Notes under the pieces: generated by a model | Told to the model about the DNA's origin: nothing | Database searches by the model: none | The model's input: the letters and a program-made list of their open reading frames with translations, nothing else | NCBI GenBank assembly: GCA_016933315.1 | Contig: JAFGBE010000169.1 | Coordinates: 1 to 7,736 of the forward strand | Length of the DNA: 7,736 nt | Source: Candidatus Auribacterota bacterium | GTDB lineage: Bacteria > Auribacterota > UBA6266 | Direction: 5' to 3' | Program-made: the position numbers and the translations under genes | In this document: in pieces, positions 1-6,246 of the stretch | How positions within the stretch are numbered: the stretch's first letter is position 1 | Layout: the number at the start of each line of letters is the position of its first letter

Positions 1-205
1 CCGAATAATGCACCCAGAAACCTATTTTCTCCGATTTTACGAGACCGCAACGCTCAAGCATCTTAAGGTGCTGGGTGACCGTGGGCTGCGTTACATCCAG
101 GTTTTCAACTATCTTTGAAACGCACATCCTGTCATTAAGGAGCATCCTGAAAATTTTTAGCCGGACATCGCTGGAAAAAATCTTGAACAATTCGCGCTTT
201 TTCAT
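1..205 (-). CDS. ArsR-family winged-helix transcriptional repressor (3' end cut by window edge)
   Basis: The 68 visible residues from the ATG at 203-205 form an ArsR/SmtB-type DNA-binding domain. Residues 5-24 (ELFKIFSSDVRLKIFRMLLN) match the usual first helices, and residues 29-56 give the helix-turn-helix with the typical core TQPTVTQHLKMLERCGLV. The wing begins at KSEKIGFWVHYS. Members are homodimeric repressors released from DNA by metal, metalloid or thiol chemistry. The classical ArsR arsenite site is a Cys-Val-Cys in helix 3; here the segment reads C28-V29-S30, so that exact site is absent, though C28 and C53 remain. The start overlaps the cupin stop as ATGA and has no strong ribosome site of its own, implying translational coupling. 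Being last in the visible operon, it probably autoregulates the promoter upstream of tolC. The effector is unknown. Confidence 0.88.
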   Translation of the reverse strand, partial: MKKRELFKIFSSDVRLKIFRMLLNDRMCVSKIVENLDVTQPTVTQHLKMLERCGLVKSEKIGFWVHYS

Positions 206-519
206 GATTTGACTGATACCTGTATCCCCATAATCTTAACCCCGCCTGAAGTCTTCATGGATAATACCGCAGGTCCTGTAACCAGCACTTGCCCGGAAAG
301 AACTGTTCCAGTTTCTCCGTTAACGGTGATATCGGCTGAGCCTTTGGTCACATAAAATATAACATAAGATTCCATTTTGCATTCGGGCATTTTCCCGCCC
401 ACCGGAAGTTCTATTATCCTCATCTTAAACTGCGGCGACTTGTAGAAAACATTCTTCTCTCTTTCTTCGTAAGGGAAAGCTCTCATCTTGTTAAAATCAA
501 ATACTTGTCCAGTGGACAT
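202..519 (-). CDS. Small single-domain cupin protein with Cys/Met in place of the metal-binding histidines
   Basis: This is a 105-residue beta-barrel cupin. The ATG at 517-519 is preferred over an in-frame TTG at 529-531 because GGAGG (525-529) stands five bases before the ATG and overlaps the TTG. Cupin motif 1 is recognisable at residues 38-60: LPVGGKMPECKMESYVIFYV then a KG turn. The usual His-x-His is replaced by C47-K48-M49, followed by E50. Motif 2 lies around residues 76-88 (GQVLVTGPAVLSM). No signal peptide or membrane segment is visible, so it should be cytosolic. Its stop overlaps the arsR start, tying it to the regulator. Cys and Met favour soft metals such as Cu(I), Ag(I), Hg(II) or As(III), which would fit an ion-resistance operon, but that role is inference. 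It might instead be a structural or sensor cupin without metal. Confidence 0.82.
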   Translation of the reverse strand: MSTGQVFDFNKMRAFPYEEREKNVFYKSPQFKMRIIELPVGGKMPECKMESYVIFYVTKGSADITVNGETGTVLSGQVLVTGPAVLSMKTSGGVKIMGIQVSVKS

Positions 520-524
520 CTCAA

Positions 525-529
525 CCTCC
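525..529 (-). promoter_or_regulatory. Shine-Dalgarno site that fixes the cupin start
   Basis: GGAGG on the minus strand, five bases upstream of the ATG at 517-519. The same GGAGG-N5-start spacing is seen before the RND gene, the chrA-like gene and the lexA-methyltransferase gene. Confidence 0.75.
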
Positions 530-554
530 AATGGTTAATCTATGCCTTTCTTTT

Positions 555-603
555 AATCCCCGACTTTAATTCCCCCTTTATTAAAGGGGGATATAAGGGG
601 ATT
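555..603. repeat. Nested inverted repeat between chrA-like gene and cupin
   Basis: The inner stem is CCCCCTTT (572-579) with AAAGGGGG (583-590) around a 3-base loop. The outer arms are AATCCCC (555-561) and GGGGATT (597-603). Such CCCCTTT/AAAGGGG palindromes look like small dispersed repeat elements of environmental genomes, but no second copy exists in this window. In the transcript it would form a stable hairpin that could protect or attenuate the downstream cupin-arsR mRNA. There is no U-run after the stem in the operon direction (the next bases are AATTAAAG), so it is not a good intrinsic terminator. Confidence 0.7.
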
Positions 604-620
604 TCATCTTAATTTCCTCC
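581..620 (-). other. Strong ribosome-binding site with an 8-codon mini-ORF
   Basis: On the minus strand GGAGG (616-620) stands eight bases before an ATG (605-607) that opens only MKSPYIPL before TAA at 581-583. Nearly all of the mini-ORF lies inside the inverted repeat at 555-603. This is what would be left if a small palindromic element had landed just after a start codon; the cupin then restarts at its own site 62 bases downstream. A leader peptide is the alternative reading. Confidence 0.4.
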
Positions 621-665
621 GGTTATACCTGTTATCATGCGGCCGTTGCCGAAAAATCGATGATG

Positions 666-1184
666 TCATTTAAGAATTAAGGCAAACATCACTCCGGCTA
701 TGACCGTGTATACAGGATTGACCTTTAATACATACGTTATGACAATCACCACAACAGCCACTGCCGCGCTTTTCAAATCCGTGACCGATGTGCACAGCAA
801 TTTTAATATCGCCACCGTAATGAATCCGACAGCCATGGGCCGTATTACCTTCATTATTTTCTGAACCGCATAGTAATCCTTAAGCCGGTAATAATTTACG
901 GAAATCAGGTAAAGGCAGACAAAGGGAATGAATATCAGCCCCAGGGTAGCGGAAACGGCTCCTTTAAATCCTGCCGTCCTTGACCCGACGAAAGTCGCCA
1001 TGTTTATCATGATAGGCCCGGGCGTAACTTCCGCCATTGCGACAACGTCGGTAAATTCTTCAAGCGTGAGCCAGTGATGGTTTTCAACGACATACCGCTG
1101 GGCAAGAACCAGCATGGAATAGCCGCTGCCTACGGTAAAAAGGCCTATTTTCAGGAAAGCGAAAAAAAGTTTAACCAGTATCAT
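666..1184 (-). CDS. Half-size ChrA-family (CHR) transporter, chromate transporter-like
   Basis: This is a 172-residue hydrophobic protein of the chromate ion transporter family, short-chain type. The N-terminal signature is clear: FLKIGLFTVGSGYSMLVLAQ, then a WLTLEEFTDVVAMAEVTPGP motif, then NMATFVGSRTAGFKGA. Hydrophobic segments lie near residues 5-25, 50-65, 75-95, 115-130 and 135-170. Full-length ChrA has two such halves, and short-chain members are usually encoded as adjacent pairs. Here only one half is present between the pump and cupin genes. The ATG at 1182-1184 has GGAGG (1190-1194) five bases upstream, inside the end of the RND gene, with a 14-bp overlap. It acts in the inner membrane. 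Chromate is the substrate of the best-known members; the substrate here is not shown by sequence. It would be co-transcribed with the efflux genes under the ArsR regulator. Confidence 0.88.
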   Translation of the reverse strand: MILVKLFFAFLKIGLFTVGSGYSMLVLAQRYVVENHHWLTLEEFTDVVAMAEVTPGPIMINMATFVGSRTAGFKGAVSATLGLIFIPFVCLYLISVNYYRLKDYYAVQKIMKVIRPMAVGFITVAILKLLCTSVTDLKSAAVAVVVIVITYVLKVNPVYTVIAGVMFALILK

Positions 1185-4100
1185 GTTTCCCTCCGTGAAA
1201 TATCATGTAAACCGACGGTATAACAAAGAGCGTAAGAAACGCTGATACCGAAAGACCGCCGACAATGGTGACCGCAAGGGGCTTTAGCATTTCAAGGCCC
1301 TCTCCCTTCAGAAGAGCAAGAGGAAGAAGTCCGGCTACGGTTGTAAATGTTGTCATAAGTATGGGCCGGAGTCTTACAGCAGCGGCTGTGATTACGGACT
1401 CGGACATGGACAGTTTCTTTCCCGCGCGAACATCATTGATATATTGAACCAGCACAATCGCGTTATTTACCACGATACCCGCCAGAAGAATAAGCCCGAG
1501 AAAAACAGTCGCTCCTATCGGAGTCCCTGTCAGGTAAAGAAGAAAAACAGAACCCGTTACGGCAAGAGGCAAAGTAACCATGATGATAACAGGGTCAACG
1601 AGGGATTCATACTGCACGGCCATAACGGTAAATACAAGAAATACCGCCAGCGCTATGACAATTAGGAGCTGCCTGCTTGATTCTTTTGCCGATTCTTCTT
1701 CTCCGCCGTATTCAAGAGTGTATCCTTCCGGCATATTTAAATCCCTGAGTTTTTCCTTTATTTCATCTGTCACAATGCCGGCATTGCGCCCTATAACATC
1801 TCCGGTAACTTCCATAAGACGGACCTGGTTTTCCCTGTCTATCCGCACAGGGCCTTTTGCAAAAATCACATCGGCGACCTCCCTCAGCTTCAGTGAAACT
1901 CCGGAAGGCGGATAAAGAGCTATGTTTTCCACGGCTTTTTTATTTTTGATTATATCCGGGGCGGCCATGACTCTTATGTCGTAATCCGTGTCTGTCTGCC
2001 TGTCAGTAAACCTAGTCGCTACCCGGCCGTCCGCAGTCACGATAACGGCATCATGCACATTCTTTGCGGTTAAATTAAAATAACTGAGTTTTTCCCTGTT
2101 CAGCACTATATGAAGTTCCGGTTTTGTTATGTCAACGGATATGTCAAGGTTTTCCAGCCCTTCGATATTTTGAATACGCCCGATTATATCTTCAGCTATA
2201 CCGTACATTGTGTCCAGACTGTATCCTTTCAGACGGAGGTCAACATCCGCTTCGGATGTTTTATGTATTCCTCTGATTTTGTTTTTCATAACTTTTATCT
2301 GAATATTTTTGAATTTCGGATTTTTCTTTATCTTTTTGTTCAGCTCTTTGATAAATTCTCCCGTAGACAGCGGTCTGCGATCACCAGGAAGCAGAACAAC
2401 TTCAAGTTCGGCAGTGTCGGCTTTTTCGTGCACAATTCTTCTCTGCCAGTAACCGCCTGTTCTTGAAAAAACATCTTTGACGCCGGGCATGCCCGCAATA
2501 AGTTTTTCAAGCTCTTTGACCGCCGCGTCTGTTTTTTCAACCGCCGAGCCGAGGGGTAGAGATACATTGATTTTAACTCTGCCGTCGTCAATCTGCGGCA
2601 GGAACTCCCTGCCCAGGTTTTTTGCCAGCATAAGACCGGCTATAAAAAGCCCTATAGCGGTTATAACGATAATTGCGCGTATTCGCAGCACACCTGAAAG
2701 CATTTTTCTGTAAATTGAGACAATTCGCTCTATAACCCTGTTGGTGCTTTTGCCCGCACCTTTCCTGAACAGGTGCGCGGAAAGCGACGGGACAAGCGTC
2801 AAACTTACAAGAAGCGAGATGATAAAAGCAACCGATATTGTTACAACGATATCCCGGAAAAGAAGAGCCGTAAGCCCTTTGATAAAAAAGAAAGGAACTA
2901 TCGCCGCAAGATTGGTGAGGGTGGAGGCAACGAGAGCGCCCGCCACTTCGCCGCTTCCAACATAAGCGGCGGACATTATATCAGGTGTATCTGCCTGATG
3001 TCTTGTTATGTTCTCAAGCATAACAATGGAGTTATCAACGAGCATTCCGATTGCAAGCACAAGTCCGCCGAGAGAGAAGATGTTAAGGGTGACTCCAGCA
3101 AGTCCCATCAGTATGAATGTCCCCAGAATGCTGACCGGAATAGCCGTCGCCAGCACAAGGGTGCGTTTGACATTATGCATAAAAAGAAATACCACAATTA
3201 CGGCAAGCAGACCACCGATAAAAGCCGTGTTGCCCACATTTTTTATGGAACTGTTTATATAATCCGCCTGACTTGAGACAACTTTGTAGTCGGTGTCATC
3301 CGGTATGATTTTTTTCTCTTTCAGCATTCGCGCCGTTTTTTCTATTCTGGCGGCCACTGTGACAGTATTCGCGTTTGCCTGTTTGGAAAAACTCAGCGTG
3401 ACACAGGGCTTTCCGTTAATCCTTGTCAACACTCTCTGTTCTTCAAAAGTATCGCTTACCTCGGCAATGTTTTTCACCCGGATAATCCGCCCTGCCCTGT
3501 TTGACACAATGATGTTCTTTATGCTTTCAATATCACTGAATTTTGCCAGAAGCCGCAATGTCAGCTCTTCAAAAGAATCCGAAACTCTCCCTGCGGGATA
3601 TTCAATATTTTCAGCCCTGAGTGAGTTAATCAGATTCTCTGCGGAGAGGTCGTACTCTTCAAGTTTCTTCTGGTTGAAGACAACCTGGATTTCACGTGTT
3701 TTGCCGCCGCTGACCGTCACATCAGCCAGGCCGGGAATACCCAGGAACCTGTCTTTCAAATCGTTTTCCGACCATTCACGCAATTCTCTTTCGTCCCTTT
3801 CGTCTGAATAGACAGCCATTTCAAGGATGGGAAGCTGAGAGGGATCAGCCTTAAAAATCTGCGCTTCTTCGACATCGTCCGGCAGCGTGTTTTTGACGAG
3901 GTCAAGCTTTGACCTGGTATCGGCAAGAGCCACATCCATATCCTTGCCGTAATCAAAATATACAGAGACAGTCGCGCTTCCCTCCTGCGCCCATGAGATG
4001 ACAGATACAGCGTCTTCGGTGGTGGCCAGAGTGCCTTCTATTTTTTTCAGTATGTTTTCTTCCACCTCTTCGGGACTTGCCCCGGGCCACCCGATAGTTA

Positions 4101-4239
4101 CATTTATCAGCGGATACGTTATATCGGGCAGCAGGTCTACTGACAGGCTCCTGAGAAAAAATAGCCCCAGAAACACAACCATGACGGTCAGCATCATAAC
4201 ACCCACAGGCCTTTTTATGGAAATGTCACTTATTCTCAA
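1171..4239 (-). CDS. RND-family efflux pump inner-membrane subunit (AcrB/HAE-1-like)
   Basis: This is a 1022-residue resistance-nodulation-division transporter of full normal length. The TTG at 4237-4239 is chosen over an upstream TTG at 4261-4263: it has GGAGG (4245-4249) five bases before it and yields the usual N-terminus (L/M)RISDISIKRPV. The order is TM1 (about residues 12-32), a large periplasmic porter/docking loop beginning DLLPDITYPLINVTIGWPGA, TM2-6 with AIGMLVDNSIVMLENI (about 395-411; D402 at the proton-relay site, N403 where AcrB has a second Asp), TM7, a second periplasmic loop, and TM8-12 with LAGIVVNNAIVLVQYI (N925-N926). The single-Asp VDN form is common in HAE-1 pumps outside Enterobacteria. 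It should trade protons for export of hydrophobic or toxic compounds through a TolC-type channel; metal export (HME type) is less supported. It overlaps tolC and the chrA-like gene by 14 bp each. No adaptor (AcrA/HlyD type) gene is adjacent. Confidence 0.95.
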   Translation of the reverse strand: MRISDISIKRPVGVMMLTVMVVFLGLFFLRSLSVDLLPDITYPLINVTIGWPGASPEEVEENILKKIEGTLATTEDAVSVISWAQEGSATVSVYFDYGKDMDVALADTRSKLDLVKNTLPDDVEEAQIFKADPSQLPILEMAVYSDERDERELREWSENDLKDRFLGIPGLADVTVSGGKTREIQVVFNQKKLEEYDLSAENLINSLRAENIEYPAGRVSDSFEELTLRLLAKFSDIESIKNIIVSNRAGRIIRVKNIAEVSDTFEEQRVLTRINGKPCVTLSFSKQANANTVTVAARIEKTARMLKEKKIIPDDTDYKVVSSQADYINSSIKNVGNTAFIGGLLAVIVVFLFMHNVKRTLVLATAIPVSILGTFILMGLAGVTLNIFSLGGLVLAIGMLVDNSIVMLENITRHQADTPDIMSAAYVGSGEVAGALVASTLTNLAAIVPFFFIKGLTALLFRDIVVTISVAFIISLLVSLTLVPSLSAHLFRKGAGKSTNRVIERIVSIYRKMLSGVLRIRAIIVITAIGLFIAGLMLAKNLGREFLPQIDDGRVKINVSLPLGSAVEKTDAAVKELEKLIAGMPGVKDVFSRTGGYWQRRIVHEKADTAELEVVLLPGDRRPLSTGEFIKELNKKIKKNPKFKNIQIKVMKNKIRGIHKTSEADVDLRLKGYSLDTMYGIAEDIIGRIQNIEGLENLDISVDITKPELHIVLNREKLSYFNLTAKNVHDAVIVTADGRVATRFTDRQTDTDYDIRVMAAPDIIKNKKAVENIALYPPSGVSLKLREVADVIFAKGPVRIDRENQVRLMEVTGDVIGRNAGIVTDEIKEKLRDLNMPEGYTLEYGGEEESAKESSRQLLIVIALAVFLVFTVMAVQYESLVDPVIIMVTLPLAVTGSVFLLYLTGTPIGATVFLGLILLAGIVVNNAIVLVQYINDVRAGKKLSMSESVITAAAVRLRPILMTTFTTVAGLLPLALLKGEGLEMLKPLAVTIVGGLSVSAFLTLFVIPSVYMIFHGGKHDTG

Positions 4240-5524
4240 AATATCCTCCTGTAATCTTTCCAATTTCGGCGGAGGCGATTCTCATTTCAAGAAGAGCGGT
4301 CGCGTAAGCCGCCTGCGTTTCGGAAAACGCCTTCTGAGAATCAAGCAGTTCAATGCTTGTGGCGGTTGTGTTGTGATAACGCTTTTCAAACAGTTTAAGA
4401 CTCCTTCTGGCGAGTTCAAGGTTGCCGGAGGCAATTTCAAATTTTGCCGAAGCCGCTTTAAATTTGAGAAGAGCGTTTTCAAGAGACAGTTCAAGGTTAT
4501 TTATAAGCGATTCCCTGTTTGCCTCCAGTTCGTGTTCGCGCTCCATTGATTTTTTTACGACGGCTTTTATCTGTCCCCAGTTCCATAAGGAGAAGCCCAT
4601 ATTAACGCCCGCTGTCCAGCGTACGCCGCCCGCATCAATCCCCGGCCACTCATAGCCGTAAGAAAGAAGCGCGGACACTTCAGGATAATATCCGCTTTTT
4701 GCCGCCTGGATTTGTGCTTGCGATTCTTTTATCCGGTTGTTTATCGCCAAAACTTCCGGGTTTTTTTGAGCGAAGGTTTTCTTCAGCGACGCGTCTTTAT
4801 CCGGCGCTGTTTCCGGGAGCTTGGCGATATTTATGTCCCCTGAAGTATCCAGCCCCATTGCCCCAAGAAGAGTTTTTTGAGCCGTTAGATAATCCTGCCT
4901 GGCGGAAATCACATCCTGTCTGACCTGATTCAACTGCACTTCAATGCGCAGCAGCGTTTCCTCTCTCGGGATTTTTGTTTTCCTGTTTAAATCAAGGGCT
5001 GTGCCGTAAAACCACTGCGTGGATTTAAGAAGGGCTTCTTTGCTTTCAAGCATGTAAAGGGCGTGGAGGAGTTTAACATAAGCGGTTTTGATGTTAAAAA
5101 CAGAGTTGTTCAGGGCTATTCTGTATTCTTCATTAACGGCGTCAAGGGCATGGCGCGCAGCCCGGACTTCGGCTTCAGTTTTACCCCCGGCGTAAAGCGG
5201 CTGTCTTAAAATAACATCCGCCTGGAAATCGTTCAGCGATTCGCCGAGATACCGTTTCTTCTGCGGAATTGATTCCGGAAGCCTGTTGTATTTAATCTCC
5301 GCATCCAAGCGCGGAAGTTTTAGAGTATTGGCAGCGCGCAAATTCTCTTCCTGCTGTTTAACTCTTGACTTTGCTGCGGCAAGCTCCGGAAGATTCTCAA
5401 CGGCCAGGTCTATGCATTCTTCAAGCGTATAGACCTTTTCATTATTCGCTTCGTCCGCTTTCGTCACATTTACGAAAGCTCCGAAAAAGAGCGCAGTTAA
5501 AAATAATATTGTCTTTGTTTTCAA
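4226..5524 (-). CDS. TolC-like outer-membrane efflux channel
   Basis: This is a 432-residue outer membrane efflux protein. It starts at a TTG (5522-5524) with AGGGAG seven bases upstream. Residues 1-23 form a signal peptide (KTK, a hydrophobic stretch, then cleavage probably after VTKA). There is no lipobox cysteine, so it is not a lipoprotein of the NodT/OprM type. The two-repeat OEP layout is visible. The first repeat opens YTLEECIDLAVENLPELAAA and runs through the long helices to the NSVFNIKTAYVKLLHAL segment. The second begins near NPEVLAINNRIKESQAQIQA and continues into the strand segment SGYYPEVSALLSYGYEWPG. Trimers make the outer-membrane barrel and periplasmic tunnel used by RND pumps. 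It is the first gene of the operon, directly downstream of the predicted promoter, and its end overlaps the RND start, supporting joint function. Confidence 0.93.
   Translation of the reverse strand: MKTKTILFLTALFFGAFVNVTKADEANNEKVYTLEECIDLAVENLPELAAAKSRVKQQEENLRAANTLKLPRLDAEIKYNRLPESIPQKKRYLGESLNDFQADVILRQPLYAGGKTEAEVRAARHALDAVNEEYRIALNNSVFNIKTAYVKLLHALYMLESKEALLKSTQWFYGTALDLNRKTKIPREETLLRIEVQLNQVRQDVISARQDYLTAQKTLLGAMGLDTSGDINIAKLPETAPDKDASLKKTFAQKNPEVLAINNRIKESQAQIQAAKSGYYPEVSALLSYGYEWPGIDAGGVRWTAGVNMGFSLWNWGQIKAVVKKSMEREHELEANRESLINNLELSLENALLKFKAASAKFEIASGNLELARRSLKLFEKRYHNTTATSIELLDSQKAFSETQAAYATALLEMRIASAEIGKITGGYFENK
4245..4249 (-). promoter_or_regulatory. Shine-Dalgarno site that fixes the RND start
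   Basis: GGAGG on the minus strand inside the last codons of tolC, five bases before TTG 4237-4239. It excludes the longer in-frame TTG start at 4263, which would place this site inside the coding region and add eight residues not typical of RND pumps. Confidence 0.75.
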
Positions 5525-5548
5525 ATAATTTCTCCCTGAATTATATAG

Positions 5549-5564
5549 GTATATTTGAATATAC
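5549..5564. promoter_or_regulatory. Predicted ArsR-family operator overlapping the tolC promoter -10
   Basis: A perfect palindrome GTATATT-TG-AATATAC (7-2-7). AT-rich inverted repeats with a TTGAA or TTCAA core are typical of ArsR/SmtB operators. The right arm covers the -10 hexamer of the minus-strand promoter, so a bound repressor would block RNA polymerase. The likely ligand is the ArsR-type protein encoded at the end of the same operon. Confidence 0.65.
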
Positions 5565-5586
5565 TTATTTATAAACCAACTGTCAA
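5558..5586 (-). promoter_or_regulatory. Sigma70-type promoter of the efflux operon
   Basis: On the minus strand TTGACA (5581-5586) is followed by 17 bases and TATATT (5558-5563). The -35 is consensus and the -10 differs from TATAAT at one base. Transcription would begin near 5551, about 27 bases before the tolC TTG. No other comparable promoter was noticed at the gaps between the operon genes. Confidence 0.75.
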
Positions 5587-6044
5587 GTATAAAATTTCTA
5601 TCGGGGTAACGAAGAAGATGGGAACTGACACCACAAAGACCGAGCCATCCCGATTATGTTTATCGGGATGTGCGAGGATGGCTGCTGTCGGTCGGGTTAA
5701 ATAGGGACAGACACCTAATAAATAAGGAATAAGTGCCCGCTGGCGCCTTGTTAGAGCACAAGGGACAAGCGACAAGTAATTTAAAAGATCAAGAATAAGG
5801 GCACAAGTCCACCTAATTGTTTACCTGCTCTCCTTAGTTGTATACCATAATTACCAAATATCATTACAATCCACATTATTGACAAAGATAGTTTCAAGAG
5901 GTAGACTGCAGAGAGATTGAAAGATTTACTGAAAAATTTGAACCGTCCCGAAAAAAACAGAGTTTAAACTTTAAAGGTAATTGCAAGGGAGAGAAAATGG
6001 CAAAAACATAAATTTTTCTGTAGGTCTTCAATTTTAGTCAAATG
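5587..6044. other. Intergenic stretch without supported genes; decayed repeat-like DNA
   Basis: No reading frame here shows a recognisable protein or a good ribosome site. The left part (to about 5720) has the hairpin described separately. It is followed by small repeats: a stem CCTTGT (5746-5751)/ACAAGG (5758-5763), three ACAAG units at 7-base spacing (5758, 5765, 5772), and two similar strings, aaggaataagtgccc (from 5724) and aagaataagggcac (from 5791). The phrases agggacagacacc (from 5703) and gaaccgtcccg (from 5940) resemble sequences often seen at small dispersed repeats. From about 5800 the DNA becomes AT-rich. I see no tRNA, CRISPR array or terminator. Confidence 0.5.
5643..5683. repeat. 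Hairpin with two alternative stems
   Basis: CATCCCGAT (5646-5654) pairs perfectly with ATCGGGATG (5662-5670) over a 7-base loop. The overlapping AGCCATCC (5643-5650) also pairs perfectly with GGATGGCT (5676-5683). The two stems share bases and exclude each other. No U-run follows on either strand and no adjacent gene ends here, so it is more likely a dispersed palindromic repeat than a terminator or riboswitch. Confidence 0.6.
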
Positions 6045-6194
6045 TCAAGATACGACCCCAATTGACCTTCCTAATCTTCCATTCTTTTGAGTATTTGGAT
6101 CTTCCCAAATTTCTCGCCATAAGTCACAGCAGAGGGTTTCAAAATCTTGCCAATTGGCAGGTGGTGGTATTTGTAAATTAGAAAAATTTATCAT
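6045..6194 (-). pseudogene. 49-codon remnant of a defence/nuclease-type protein N-terminus
   Basis: The minus-strand frame opens at ATG 6192-6194, with AAAGGGG (6200-6206) five bases upstream, and stops at TGA 6045-6047. Its protein begins MINFSNLQIPPPA and continues NWQDFETLCCDLWREIW, then DPNTQKNGR. From memory, this NWQDFE..C.DLWR.IW.DPNTQKNGR block is the N-terminus of much larger proteins in which it leads, through a G(Q)xQHGVD-type motif, into a PD-(D/E)XK nuclease-like fold often joined to NTPase modules. Here the match ends after NGRLGRS and the frame closes with IGVVS, before any catalytic residue. The break coincides with a string (aagatacgacccc, 6047-6059) that looks like a repeat-element end, so the gene was probably cut by insertion or deletion. 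It faces away from lexA-methyltransferase and shares its promoter region. A small complete protein is a less likely alternative. Confidence 0.6.
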
Positions 6195-6217
6195 CCTAAC
6201 CCCTTTAAAATTTTTAC

Positions 6218-6246
6218 TTGACTTATATTTTTATCTTTATTATAAT
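6218..6246 (+). promoter_or_regulatory. Sigma70 promoter of the lexA-methyltransferase gene
   Basis: TTGACT (6218-6223), 17 bases, then consensus TATAAT (6241-6246). Transcription should start near 6253, leaving a leader of about 40 bases to the ATG at 6293. Confidence 0.8.

Noticed and set aside
520..531. Longer cupin starting at TTG 529-531
   Set aside because: The GGAGG ribosome site would overlap that start; the ATG at 517-519 has ideal spacing.
572..590. Intrinsic terminator after the chrA-like gene
   Set aside because: The stem is strong but no U-run follows in the operon direction, and the cupin continues the operon without a visible new promoter.
1265..3811. Many plus-strand open frames of 60-170 codons opposite the RND gene
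   Set aside because: They are antisense shadows of a clear RND reading frame, with no recognisable domains or ribosome sites.
4240..4263. Longer RND protein starting at TTG 4261-4263
   Set aside because: The added eight residues contain the ribosome site and are not typical of RND N-termini.
3998..4923. Plus-strand open frames opposite the RND start and tolC
   Set aside because: They lie antisense to two well-supported genes; their low-complexity Ser/Arg/Phe-rich translations are typical of shadows.
5365..5574. Plus-strand 69-codon frame over the tolC start and promoter
   Set aside because: It is antisense to the tolC signal-peptide region and covers the promoter and operator; no domain seen.
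5569..5775. Minus-strand 68-codon frame upstream of tolC
   Set aside because: It spans the hairpin and the tolC promoter -35, has no recognisable domain, and looks like translated repeat DNA.
5587..6044. CRISPR array, tRNA or full insertion sequence in the spacer
   Set aside because: The repeats are short and irregular, no cloverleaf is evident, and no transposase frame is present.
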